Positions 11,966 through 22,687 of a stretch of DNA of 64,000 nt are shown in pieces (positions within the stretch are counted from its first letter, which is position 1; every line of letters starts with the position of its first letter). Below the pieces are notes generated by a model. It made no database searches. It was given only the letters and a program-made list of their open reading frames with translations, and was not told the DNA's origin. A program made the translations under genes and the position numbers. This stretch comes from Microcyclospora pomicola. Lineage: Eukaryota; Ascomycota; Dothideomycetes; Capnodiales. Location of the stretch: the NCBI GenBank assembly GCA_002786065.1, contig NHNY01000033.1, forward strand, positions 350,857-414,856, written 5' to 3'.

Positions 11966-12460
11966 TTAGGTGTAAGCCACCTCGGCGTCGTCCTCGACCA
12001 CATCAGGTTCGGCCTTGATCATGGTTTCCGGCATCTCAGCTTCCTTCTCCTCCTTGACGGAAGCTCGCGCCTTCTTCGGCGTGCGACCTTTCTTGGCAGG
12101 GGTAGACTTGGCGCTACTGTCCTCACCCTTGCGCTTCTTCGAGGCTGTGGGTGTTGTCAGACTCTCGCCATCATCAGTAGCGATGGGGTTGGCAGCGCTG
12201 GCGTGCGTATTGAGCTTCTTCTTGATGCTGGCCCAGGCGTTTGAAGCAGACCGAGGGTTGCTCATGCCGACCAAGCTGGCGAGCTTGGCGAAATCGATCT
12301 GTGCGTATCGTCAGTCTCGTGGTACAAGTAGTAGACTTCTGTCGTCAGCTCGGCGCTGCGGGAGATCGTTGCTCACTTTTGGCTGCTCCTCGAAGCACTG
12401 CCAGGCATAACTCATGAGAGTGCGCTCACGCTCGGTGAAATCGAAATCAGCGTTTGCCAT
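11966..12460 (-). CDS. Small basic, probably chromatin-associated protein (tandem paralogue 2)
   Basis: Two exons (12460-12377 and 12298-11966; intron 78 nt) give 138 residues. The head has the same pattern as its neighbour: FTERERTLMSYAWQCFEEQP, then IDFAKLASLVGMSNPRSASN, then AWASIKKKLN. The tail contains basic clusters (ASKKRKGED, PAKKGRTPKKAR), which look like nuclear localisation or DNA-contact patches, and the KAEPD-type motif VKEEKE/IKAEPD that resembles SUMO acceptor sites. Exon 1 is 84 nt and ends after codon 28 in phase 0, as in the paralogue, which supports a tandem duplication. The tails have diverged strongly. Function is inferred only: a Myb/SANT-like head with a basic tail suggests DNA binding. 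Confidence 0.75.
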
Positions 12461-12914
12461 CTGCAAGGAGCGCACGTTAGTAAAGAACAATCACTGTGGC
12501 AACATATGAGATTAATCCAAACTTACTGTGTTCAATGTTCAGACAGTCACTGTCGAAATGGTTGTTGTAGGTTATGCGGCAAAGGTCAATCCGCCAAAGT
12601 CACTGTTGAGTAGTGTGGCAAACCGTGGGCAGTGTTGTGAAAATCACATCATGCAGCAATGTCGCTAGTGAGGATATCGCAAATGTCACATGCGTCAGAT
12701 CTGGCGTCACGAACTTATCATAAGGTACTTGACAAGGCGTATCCATGTTCCTTCACTTCACAGCCGGTCGTGCTTCATTATGATGCCACACTAGAACCAA
12801 GTCAAAGGTATTAGGTCAGTCCTCCAGCAATCGAGGTGAACCTCTTTTTGGGAAAGCTGTTAGGGGGATTCCCGCCGTTGCTAATTCTCGTGTGTCAATC
12901 ACCAAGATATCAAA
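12461..12914. other. Intergenic region
   Basis: Upstream region of the second small basic gene and 3' flank of the Rrn9-domain gene. Nothing specific is seen. Confidence 0.5.
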
Positions 12915-14852
12915 TCAGCCTCCGTCACTCATAGGGGTCTTTCGCTTCTTTCCACGCCCTTTCTGATACAGTTTGACCAGCACAGGCTTCATGAATCCGT
13001 CATTGTGTACGCCGCCGACCATTGCATCAGCCTCATTCCAGGGCATCTCAAATGCACCACCGAACTTATCATTTCTGACCGCCGCACTACTCTCAGCATG
13101 AGACGTGACTGGGCCACGCGACAAGACCCTTTGTCTCCGCAGCAATACCCGTTCGGCCTCGTCCAAAATTTCGTCCGAGTATTTGTGGCTACGCCGAAGA
13201 TGATCCCTCCAGCGGTGTCTCGCAGCAAATGGGTTGTCTCGATACTTGCATCGATCGACTGGGCACGGATACTCAGCAAGTCTAGGTAATTTCGTTGTTG
13301 TTGAGCCACCGTACTGGCTTAGACCCGAAGACTTTTCGATCTCTTCTACTTCGGCGCTGCTAAGCTTGTGTTTCTTCTTCAAGTGCTCTCGCCATCGGAA
13401 TCCTTTGTAGAATGCGACTTTGTTACGAAAACACCCTTTATAGGGACAGAAGCGCTCGTTGGTGATGTTAAGCTTAGTGTCGGTCTCGAGCGACGAGTCT
13501 TTCGAATCACTATTTGATGAGTACTCGTCCTTGATGACCATGTCAGGGATGGAATGAAAAAGCTCATCTCTTGCGTTCCCGGTAGCAGTCTCGTACATGT
13601 CCCTGAAGACCATATTCTCGCCAAACAAGGATGCACACCGTTTCGCAGCGCGGTCGACAACGTCCACGTCCCAGCCCACGAGCGACGCGACACCTAACAC
13701 CTCGCTCCAATCACGAAGTCCGTGACCTATTGTAGCAGGGGATCGTAGGCGGTCTTTTCTGCTTGAAGCGGCTGCCACTGGGCTCGTGCGTCCTCTGTCT
13801 GTAAAATCGGGCACTTCAGGTCCAGCATCTCCGTCAGTAGCTGCAAAGCCAATCTCTGAAGATGCGTCGTCCGTCACTACCGATCTCACGACGCTCTTCG
13901 ACCGTGACTGCGAACGAGAGCTTACTCCCCGTCTGTGATGGCCAGTCTTACTCTTGTGCAGGGCCAGAAGAAGCTCGTCGAACTTTGCAATCACATGACG
14001 CACGGGCTGCTGCAGGATTTCAGAGGCCTCTTCATCGTCCGTCATGAAAGTGGGTCCGGCGAACATATGCTTGGATTCAGGCTTGACCGTCCTGGCGCTA
14101 TCGTCGCTCATCTTCGCGTCACTATCGTCTTCAGATTTGACAGACTTGACATCAGGATCGTCGGCTTCGGTCCAATCTCTCACCTGGTATCGAGCTCTGC
14201 CATGCTTCAAGACGAGTGCCTCGAGCTCTGAATGCAGATCGATACTTGGTAAGTACAGTTCAGGCTTGCTGATGGTATATTGTTCATCAGATGGGTCTAG
14301 TAGTGGTGCACCAAATACATCATCCTTTCGAGGGACCTCATCAGGATGCAATGGCCAAGCAGTCCAGTGTGGTTCGGGTTGCCAAGGACGCGTGCCATCT
14401 TTATTCGACTTGCTCCAACGAAGCTTGCTGCTCCAAGGTCGTGAATGTGACAATGCATTGTGATCGCGAAGTCTTGCTTTCAAGCGGTGTGCTGTATACA
14501 GATGGACGCTTAGGTCATTGGCTTCTTGTTGCTCCAACGAGGCAGTGAGTCCGCGTTCCTCCTGAGTGAAACTCAACCATTTGTTCGCTGACCCCTTAAA
14601 CCGCCCCGGGCGGTCCTGGTCCCATGATGACGAACCTAATGGCTCGTTTCGTGGAGATTGTCCCGCGCCTAGGCCATCTTCTGATTCGGAAGTGTCGTCC
14701 TCCTCTGTACTGAGAGAAGATGGCGATCCATGTGCGACGTCGGGCTCTGGACTAGAGGACGATGAGACACCATATGCATGTTCCTCAAATGAATTTGAGA
14801 AGGACGGCGATTGATCGCTGTCAGTCGCGGACATTATATATGGACATGTCAC
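12915..14852 (-). CDS. Rrn9-domain protein with two C2H2-like zinc fingers
   Basis: A single 645-codon frame without introns; a second ATG (MSATDSD) six codons in is an alternative start. The N-terminus is serine- and acid-rich. Around residues 110-175 the pattern LSVHLYTAHRLKARLR followed by WTAWPLHPDEVPR matches, from memory, the Rrn9 domain of fungal RNA polymerase I upstream-activation-factor subunits. Around 380-415 another conserved block reads DWSEVLGVASLVGWDVDVVD. Two zinc fingers with C-x4-C and H-x4-H spacing follow: CPYKGC...HLKKKH (about 469-495) and CPVDRC...HLRRSH (about 530-556). The C-terminus is basic (KGRGKKRKTP). The likely role is in rDNA transcription or DNA binding. The Rrn9 assignment is moderately sure and the fingers are clearly visible. 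It is divergent from eIF4E. Confidence 0.8.
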   Translation of the reverse strand: MTCPYIMSATDSDQSPSFSNSFEEHAYGVSSSSSPEPDVAHGSPSSLSTEEDDTSESEDGLGAGQSPRNEPLGSSSWDQDRPGRFKGSANKWLSFTQEERGLTASLEQQEANDLSVHLYTAHRLKARLRDHNALSHSRPWSSKLRWSKSNKDGTRPWQPEPHWTAWPLHPDEVPRKDDVFGAPLLDPSDEQYTISKPELYLPSIDLHSELEALVLKHGRARYQVRDWTEADDPDVKSVKSEDDSDAKMSDDSARTVKPESKHMFAGPTFMTDDEEASEILQQPVRHVIAKFDELLLALHKSKTGHHRRGVSSRSQSRSKSVVRSVVTDDASSEIGFAATDGDAGPEVPDFTDRGRTSPVAAASSRKDRLRSPATIGHGLRDWSEVLGVASLVGWDVDVVDRAAKRCASLFGENMVFRDMYETATGNARDELFHSIPDMVIKDEYSSNSDSKDSSLETDTKLNITNERFCPYKGCFRNKVAFYKGFRWREHLKKKHKLSSAEVEEIEKSSGLSQYGGSTTTKLPRLAEYPCPVDRCKYRDNPFAARHRWRDHLRRSHKYSDEILDEAERVLLRRQRVLSRGPVTSHAESSAAVRNDKFGGAFEMPWNEADAMVGGVHNDGFMKPVLVKLYQKGRGKKRKTPMSDGG

Positions 14853-15254
14853 CCCCAGTGGGGTGTCCTAAGCATTCGCAGTAGAGCGCGGCGATCACCT
14901 CAGCGTGCAGGCCTATGAATTCCACGTAGGATTATGGAGAAGCTACATGTTGGGCACTTGGCGCAGGACATGTGAAGATCGCGGAATATCCAAATTGTAA
15001 CATGAGGTTGAGCGCCGCGGCAGCACCCGCACTTTCTCGCGCTTCCCATGATTTTTTGGCGGTGGAAACTACGACAAAGTCCACAACTCCATCCATCGTC
15101 TACGGTTTCTGTCTGCTTGTGTTCACTCTTCGTTCTTCACACCAGTCACCTCCACCAGAGTAGCCCACTCCATCTCCAACCACCGCCGCTCTATCTCTGC
15201 TGTATCTACAGAAACTCTCCACACCGCGCCTTCACACGATCTACATACGGCAAT
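14853..15254. promoter_or_regulatory. Shared divergent upstream region (Rrn9-domain protein / eIF4E)
   Basis: 402 bp between the two start codons. The eIF4E side (about 15150-15240) is rich in C and T, as fungal 5' leaders often are. No named element is recognised. Confidence 0.5.
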
Positions 15255-16057
15255 ATGTCTGCCGACCCTGTGCCCCTCGACACGATCCCCATTTCACCAG
15301 ACGGTGCCATAACTGACGCCACCAACGGGACTAATGGAAGCAAACCTACCGATGACAAGATTGTGAGCGTCTTCGATGATGCCGAGAACTTCAACGTGAA
15401 GCATCAACTGCAAAACAGCTGGACTTTGTGGTTCACCAAACCACCAAGCGGCAAACAGGACTGGAACGAGTTGCTGAAGGAAGTGATCACTTTCGATAGC
15501 GTGGAGGAATTTTGGGGCATTTATGTGAGTAATTCGCGGGCCTGCGCAACATGCTGGAATGACTTTTGCTAACATCTTCAACACAGAACAACATCACGCC
15601 TGCTTCTGAACTCGCCCAGAAGTCGGACTACCACCTTTTCAAGCGTGGTGTACGTCCTGAATGGGAGGACCCGCAGAACAAGCACGGTGGACGCTGGGCA
15701 TACACTTTCAAGGGCGGGAACAAAGCCAACGATGAGACGTGGTTGAACATGATGCTGGCGGCGATCGGCGAGACGCTCGAGGACGACAACGACAACGAGG
15801 TCATGGGAGTGGTGGTCAACATCCGCAAGGGGTTCTGGCGTGTCGGCTTGTGGACACGGTCGGCCGGTCAGCCCCCACGCGGTAAGAAGAGCGAAGGCGC
15901 GGAGGATGGCGAGGATGGCAAGAAGCGACTTCAGCGAATCGGAGAGCGCTTCAAGCAATCGCTCAACCTCCCAGCTCAGGAGCAGGTTGAGTTCAGCGGT
16001 CATGCTGACTCTGCACACTCTGGCAGCAGCCGTGCGAAGGCCAAGTTTGCTGTCTAG
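15255..16057 (+). CDS. eIF4E: Translation initiation factor eIF4E (cap-binding protein)
   Basis: Two exons (15255-15524 and 15587-16057; 62-nt intron) give 246 residues. After a variable ~48-residue head the conserved core starts at KHQLQNSWTLWF. The cap-stacking tryptophans are present: W70 in KQDW and W116 followed by E117 in PEWEDPQNK. The dorsal tryptophan that contacts eIF4G is W87 in VEEFWGIY. The tail GHADSAHSGSSRAKAKFAV matches the family's C-terminal HADT/S region. A lysine- and acid-rich insert (KKSEGAEDGEDGKK) replaces the usual short loop after LWTRS. eIF4E binds the mRNA 5' cap and recruits eIF4G to start translation. Identification is secure. A strong hairpin lies about 310 nt downstream of the stop. 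Confidence 0.96.
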
Positions 16058-16948
16058 ATCGTACACTTCATCGCAAATGACTTGCTGCCATGCGGTGGCT
16101 GCGTCTATGCGTATGGCGTGCTTGGTCATGATTGCTCTGCATTGCGAGGCAAAATAGCGGGAACGGCGTCCAGGGCGAAGGGTCATAGCGACGACATCAT
16201 CTTCGGCATCATCAGACCACAAGTAAGCAGGGATTGAGGGAGGTTGTAGCAAGTGGCCCTCCATTGGGGAAGACAATCCCGTAAGCTGAAGTGGCTATTC
16301 ATGGATTTTACGATACGGGAAAAGGAATTGGCGAAGTCTCGGGTGTCGGGAGATTTTTGAGATCATATTCCTCCTCCCATGCAGAGGAGGGATATGAAGA
16401 TTTTATAGATACCCACAGCAAAGCGTGTGCGTCGGGTCTGGCTTTACTGAGAGCATGTATCAAATATACTGTATTCAAGCATACCTTAGGATGGAGATTC
16501 GTGAGACATGACCATGCCACCCATTTACTCCTTGCTCTAGTCATGCTGTGATCTCTTCAAGGATGGTTCATCGAGAGTAGCAAGCCGCCGCCGCATCCAT
16601 ACTTGGCTCCGAGAAGAGCAATGCCATTCCATACGAAACGGCCGAAGTGATCATACCAATGGAAGGTTGTCATCTTCCTTTTCTGACAGTCTGCTACCCT
16701 ATAGCGAAGCACTCCATCTACACCTTCCGCCCAGGGCGGGTAACATCAATTGTCGAAGAGCTGAAGGCTGGAGCTCCGATATGACGAGAGACATGGCTTT
16801 GATCTCTATCGTATCTATGGTTTCGTATGGGCAGGCTTATTAACAGCGAGATGTGACATGATCATCATATTCATCTGCTTTGGTATCATCATAGTATCAT
16901 AAATCATCTGCTTTAGTGTCATCGTAATCTCGTATCACATCACATAAT
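16058..16948. other. Convergent intergenic region with hairpin
   Basis: 3' flanks of eIF4E and of the methyltransferase gene, which face each other. It contains the hairpin at 16364-16396 (listed separately) and an A+T-rich part at about 16800-16940 with repeated TCATCATA/ATCATCTGCTTT words. No gene is seen. Confidence 0.6.
16364..16396. repeat. Near-perfect 13-bp inverted repeat (hairpin)
   Basis: The left arm CATATTCCTCCTC (16364-16376) pairs with GAGGAGGGATATG (16384-16396). The loop is 7 nt (CCATGCA). The only deviation is one T opposite G, which is a U-G wobble in RNA transcribed from the plus strand. It lies 307 nt past the eIF4E stop codon, so it could sit in that 3' UTR. Confidence 0.8.
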
Positions 16949-17961
16949 CTACGACGTGCGCCTGGCCACGAACTCGATGATACAGTTCCCGGGCTCCATC
17001 CAGGCAGTGTCTTTCGAGGCCATTCCCAAGTCCTCGAAGGTACGAAGCCAAGCCTCTGTCTCCCACGTGGTGCCGGTCGCCGTGCCCATTTCCTGCCACA
17101 TTTTGGCAAAGCTCTCCGGGTTGTGACGCCAGAATTTCATCGATGGGTCGATCAACGAGAGTTCCTGCGACTCCGGGTTGCCAATCTGGTTGCCGACCAC
17201 CAACGAGCCAGGCTTGGTGTACGAGCTCAAGACCTCGGCGCCCGCAAGCTGACCTTGCCAGTCCCACTGATGGAGAAGCTGGGAGACGACGACCACATCG
17301 ACTTGGCCCTTGAGCGCCGTCAGCTCGGGCGAGGTCGTGGACATGAAGTCGGCCTCGATGAAATGGCCTTTGAAGTGATCCCGGTCACGGAAGAAGTCGT
17401 AAGCGATGTCGGAAGTGTTGACGATATCGATGCCGAACAGGTGGTCGGAAGGCGCCCCATCCATCACCAGACGACGGAGGTCATGGCCGATGAAGGTCCC
17501 CACATCGATCAGTGTCTTGCCGTCCTTCACACCTTGCAGGATCTCTGGATATGACGGATGCCGACAGAGTTGAGGTACAAGGAAGGCTCCAAGACCAATA
17601 CAAGGATAGGCACGAACGTCCCATGCTTGATCTCGCTGGTGTTAAGTCAGCACCGCAAGTCAGGAAGGGTTTACCCCTTGTTGCTGGTGGAAACGCAATC
17701 AGTGACAGCATACGATTTTATGGATATGTTCCGATTGCTGCTCGGGAGGCACGTGGCTATACTTGTCCAGGAGTTCCTTCGTCTAGATATGGGCCGCGTC
17801 AGTGGACATCTGCTCGAAGAATGATCATTCGCGAAAAGTGGTCATACTTCCGGACTAGTTCTCGGATCGAGGTCGGTAATGTAATATGGCACCTTGGCCC
17901 GGTCTTGCTTCTTGGCATATTCGGGTTCGGGATGGCTTTTGCCTGTATTGTCAGAGGCCAT
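16949..17961 (-). CDS. AusD/Trt5-like SAM-dependent methyltransferase
   Basis: Three exons (17961-17848, 17782-17714, 17635-16949; introns 65 and 78 nt) give 289 residues. The exon joins restore the family pattern: VPYYITDLDPRTSPE, TKELLDKYSHVPPEQ, then RDQAWDVRAYPCIGLGAFLV. The SAM-binding region is KTLIDVGTFIGHDLRRLVMDG (about 101-121), with the acidic residue of motif II in LFGIDIV and DVVVVSQLLHQWDW further on. From memory this is the class of AusD and Trt5, carboxyl O-methyltransferases in fungal meroterpenoid pathways, and of related uncharacterised enzymes. No polyketide synthase, P450 or prenyltransferase is seen nearby, so the substrate cannot be inferred. In the common motif LDLGC..GQDLR the Gly-Cys pair is Gly-Thr here. 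The gene looks intact. Confidence 0.85.
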
Positions 17962-20427
17962 GACTGGTTACCAGAGACCCGACAAGATTGAGGGATTGTG
18001 AATGACAAGATGCCTTTGTCAGTTGATCGAAGAGAAAAGAGTATCTCGATAAGCGATAGGATTCAGGTGCGCGACACAGCGGCCGAGGCATCCGACAGCT
18101 GGTTTCACATAAAGACCGGGGGGAGGAAGGATTTCAAATCCAGCTCGAGGGATTATAAATCCATGGGGTGACCCACAAAGCACATACGACCACAGGCGAC
18201 TGAGAACTGGGCATCCCGTCCGCTCTGCCATACATAAGCAGTCGACCGGCGAATTAGTAGTACGGTGGGTGACCACGTGCAAATCCTCGCTATTGTATGT
18301 TTTGTCTATTTTTTTGTCCAGGCTGCATCAAGCGGAAAGAATGATGAAGCGAATCGACGCGCATTGCGCTGTAGAGATTGTTCGAAATGCACAATGGTCG
18401 GTCTTCAGCATGGATTGACGAGTTGACTACACGATCTGTGGCCAACATTGGAGTTGTTCTTCAATCATGAACCGGCGTCGCTTATCTACCACGGAATTTG
18501 CGTCGCGAGTTTGATTCGTGAAGGCCTACTGTGGGCGCATACTACCGATCTTCGCTACGAACTTGAGAGAGAACATACATTGATATTACGATGTTACACA
18601 CGCTCCACGTACTTACTGTATCGATGGAGCTTTGTGACGTGAAGAGGTGGAGGTCCCCATTTTTTGGAGATTGACGTGATGCTCGGTGAACACTTCGTCT
18701 AACCGACCCTCACCGCTCGGCCTTATCATCGCTGAGCATTAGCAATAAGCAGAAGTCGTGAGTAGTAAGAATGCCGGCGTACGACCGGCGCATACATGTA
18801 CCGAAGTTCGCTCCACTGCCACGATGTAGATGCGGAGCTGGGAAGCTGTTGGTGAGAGTAGTGAGGTGTGTAGTCAGGCCCGGTCTCACGTGACTGTATA
18901 CATGAGCCCGGCCATTCGAAGAGCCACCGAGTCGGGAGCGGTACTTTTTCTAGCCTCGAAGCTTGCGCGAGGTAAGGTTTCGGTCTATCCATGTGATGGG
19001 GGAGGTGAGTGGGAGGAGAAGCTGCAGTAGGGTTAGGGTTACAGAATGCGCGGTGGCCACTGAACAGGACATTGGCCCGCTGGCGAGCGGTAGTCTTGTG
19101 CACCTGTCACGTCACCGTCGTGGCCAGCAGTCCAGGATGCAGCATCTAGGCATTTGTTGATCCCTGCCTGCTCACTCTCCGGCTCGAACGGCAGGGGAAG
19201 CAGTCGGCATGAGGCCAGATGAAAGTGAGGCATGTCGATTCTGATCCTAGTCCCCACCCCCCAGGACGATCTGGTGTGTGTACTGTAGTGTAGGTACAGC
19301 ATCCCCATCTGGCCCGGGACGAGGATAGAAGTACGGACTGGGCGAGTACTTGTACTGTCCAACAAACCCCTGAACACCCACTCGCGATCCGCACCAAAGT
19401 CATCAAGCCAGTCCCGAATCACGGCGCTGCAATGAAGGCGGGGCCACAGCATGTGGCAGACAGACTGTACGGAGGATCTGCATGTCACACGCCGTGGGGG
19501 TCTTGTTGCGTGTGGCGTTGCTGGTCTTGAGTTTGGTCCTCGGGGCGCGCTTTTCGCTCTCGGACTGTCAGTGAGGGTGTGGGACGGTCAGGCTCGTGGA
19601 CGGTGAAGGTCGTCGGACGATGTGTCGGCGAAGCAGACATTGACTTCATGTATGTCGTCGCCGCTGGGATGATCGAACATATCCCATGTCACAATTCAGC
19701 GATCGTGATTGTCTGCGCGCGGAGGTGAAGCGCCCGTCATTTCACGGAATCGTCGGCGGACAGCTCGCCCGCTCGAAAGCATCTGCAGAGGCTAAAGAAA
19801 ACACGAAACTTCGCTGCGGCTCGTTTGACGGGGAGAGTTGGGATGGATTGTCTGGTGGACGGGCCCTGACTCGCCGGCGATCCCACTCGCACGCTTTTCA
19901 TTGGTGGCTGCTCCTGGCCGCCGACTCGAACTTCTCTCGCTCAGCGCGGCCGCTCATTGCTCAACCCAGACTTCACCTCCGACTTCGTTCCCCTCCACTC
20001 AACACATACACACCTCCACCACCGTTACCATCACCACCACCACCGCCAGTCCTGCCACCGACACCGCTCTCCGTCGTCCGTCTTCGATCTCTCCACGAGC
20101 AGCAACACGGCGCGCGACGCGATCGTGCCGGCCTCAACCCATACCACCACCGACTCGACCCCACGTCTCGCCGAAATCTCTGGACCCGCAAGAGCAGTGA
20201 TAGCAAGATCGAGCAAGATTTCCACCTCGCACGCGTCGGCCAGTGACCCCGGCGGATCTTGCACCGTCAATGCAGTGAGGCTGTACCACCAACGACGCAG
20301 CATCCCGTCCGTCAGCGAAGTCGGGCCTGGACAGTCGGGGGGGAGCGTGAGGTGACCGCACGACCGACCCGGCGGGGACATGCTCACATCCGCCGAACCT
20401 CTGTGGTCGCAGCCAGAGCAGCTCAAC
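17962..20427. other. Long intergenic region and bHLH gene leader
   Basis: About 2.5 kb between the methyltransferase start and the bHLH gene start. Short overlapping frames have no recognisable domains. CACGTG hexamers lie at about 18274 and 18888. A telomere-like repeat is at 19028-19041. The last ~450 bp (about 19950-20427) are C-rich with CAC/ACC runs, typical of a fungal promoter or 5' leader; an in-frame ATG at 20380 lies 48 nt before the start chosen for the bHLH gene. Confidence 0.6.
19028..19041. repeat. Short interstitial telomere-like repeat
   Basis: The plus strand reads TAGGGTTAGGGTTA, just over two units of the TTAGGG repeat used at telomeres of filamentous fungi. It may be a promoter 'telobox', a remnant or chance. 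Confidence 0.6.
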
Positions 20428-22687
20428 ATGGCCCAACTATCCACCAACGACCTGCAGGACCTGGATGACCTGTTCGAGTTTGGGGACATCGACCTCAACA
20501 TCGGCAATGTCGATCCGGCCACCTTTTCCGAACACATGCCGCAGCAGCAACAATCTGGCACCCATCCCAACTCTCCTTTCAATGACATAAATGAGGCCCC
20601 CGACATGTCGAACTCGGTCGCCCACGACTTCGGCGCGCACGATCAATTCTCCTTGTCGAATGTGGACCCATCTCAGCATTACATGGCAGGAGACGGACAG
20701 GCACCGACAAGCCATCCACATACGACCGAGTCCATGTTCCAAGCTGCGATGCCGCACCAATATGTGTCCAGTCATCCTCAGCAATATCAATACCAAGCCC
20801 AACAGCATGGCTTCCCACCGAGTCATCACGTGCCGCCCACACCGAACAGCTATGACATGCACGGCGAGACGGCGCAATTCATGCAGCAGCAGATGGACTC
20901 TCAACAACGCGCAATCCTCGAGCAGACATACCACATGCGAAAAGACGATGCAGTGCGTAGACCCAGTCCATACGAGCGTCAGCTTTCATCTAACTTGATC
21001 ATAGATTGCATTCACTCCGATGGTGTCGCCAGCAGGCACCCCACAATATGCCGTGCAGCCAGAGTTCACCATTCCTGGCGCCTACTTCTCACCACTAACC
21101 TCGCCCATGCTGCACGCTCAGACCGGCCAAAATGCACAACGGCTCCAGCACCAGCAACGCCACCAACAACAAGGGGGCTATTATACTAATCCAAGTACCG
21201 TGCCCAGCCCCAATGCCACTTCTCCGGCCGATCACCATGGTGGCGATGTCGACATGGCCAACGATGGGCTTTCATTACCCGACTCGATCGATGGTCCGCT
21301 CAAGAAGTCTGCCAGAAGGAAAATCGCCACACCACGCAGTCTAGCCGTGAACGCCCGGCTGAGATCCAGTCCGGTACAAAAAGCACAGAAACGCAAGCCT
21401 GGCAAGCTATCCACCAGCGTCGAGAACCTGGTGCAAGAAGCTCAACGAGCCAGTAAACTCCGCGCCGATCCTGATGGCACGTCAATGCCTGCGGTCTTTC
21501 ATGCGAGTTCCGAGGACGGCAGTATCAGCCCAGAGCCTCTCAGCGAGTCTCTGATGCCGCCGCCCCGCCGACCAACATCGGGGCTCCCACATTCACCACT
21601 GAGCGCCACGCATACGCTCGATGCCAAGACAAGCAGTTTGGGAGCTGCTGCCACGCCAAAATCCATCCTGTCTTTGCGGAACGGACAACCGAGTGCGGCC
21701 CGAGCAGTGCAGCTGCCCGCAGACCCGACCGGTTTGGATGACTTCAGGCTTCCTGAAGCTGCAGAATCACAACAACCGTCGCTACCACGGCTCAACACTC
21801 GTATCATTCCTGCCCCATCCGACGACTCCACACCTCGAGTGACGGCTCGAAAGACCCCCAAACTTGGCCCACTCAGTACCCCTTCGTCGGCGCGCCCATC
21901 TTCAGCCGTGCAAAGCCCATCCCTGACCGGGTCACCGATGTGTGGCCCACTTTCAGGTAGTAATCTGGCACAAAAAGATAAGAAGGCAGATCCCAAGGGC
22001 GTCAAGAACAACAAGAAGCGGGGAAGTTCAGGTGCGAATTCGGCCATGGTATCTCCAGCGCTTCGCCCGCGGATCAGTCCCAGCATCAAGCCGCTCCTTC
22101 CCGAAGGCAGTAAGTCCCTTGTCTTCCTCCAAGACTTGTATTGTGTGACTCCTCCTGACATGTTCGCAGCTGCTCTCCATTCCCCCACCCATGCTCTACT
22201 TCTCGCATCGAAGTCAAACTATCAAAACCTGCTTGAAGGAAACCATCTACCCGGCGTCAATTATCCAGACTCATTATCCACTGGACTGACCTCGAAACGC
22301 ACATCACACAAAGTAGCCGAACAGGGACGCCGGAACCGCATCAACGAGGCGCTGAAGGAGATGCAGTCTCTCCTGCCCAAAGCAGTCGTACTCAAGAAAG
22401 AACAGAGCGGCAGCGATGCGAGCCCGGATGCAGAACCGAGAGCCGACGATGACAGCAAAGACACAAAGGAAGACGCTGCAGCTAAGAGCAACAGCAGTAA
22501 AGCCGCAACGGTGGAGTCTGCCAACGAATACATCCGCCGACTACAACGCGAGCACGCCGAGAAGGACATGAACATGGCGAGACTGCAGAAGAAGATGGAA
22601 GAGCTGGAAAAGCAGCTCGGTGGTCAGAGTGCTAGTCTGGATCAGGACTCCGGAGATGCGAGCTCGGTCGACCAAACCATGCAATGA
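20428..22687 (+). CDS. NUC-1/PHO4-like bHLH transcription factor (phosphate response)
   Basis: Three exons (20428-20952, 21005-22109, 22170-22687) give 715 residues. I chose the start MAQLSTNDLQDLDDLFEF over an upstream in-frame ATG (20380) because the acidic DLDDLFEFGDIDL block looks like a conserved N-terminal activation region. The middle is long and disordered with glutamine-rich parts. Just before the DNA-binding domain comes THALLLASKSNYQNLLEG, seen in NUC-1-type factors. The basic region TSHKVAEQGRRNRIN (about 585-600) has the His-Glu-Arg triad that reads CACGTG. Helix 2 (ATVESANEYIRRLQ, from about 655) is separated by a long loop of ~45 residues, as in the PHO4/NUC-1 class. Such factors induce phosphatases and phosphate transporters during phosphate starvation. 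Intron 2 is 60 nt with no in-frame stop. Confidence 0.85.

Noticed and set aside
18019-18282. Minus-strand frame ahead of the methyltransferase (87 codons) as an extra exon
   Set aside because: The methyltransferase is already complete from MASDNTGK at 17961, and this frame has no family similarity I can name.
20031-20606. Minus-strand frame opposite the bHLH gene leader
   Set aside because: Antisense shadow of C-rich leader and coding sequence; no domain and no promoter sign.
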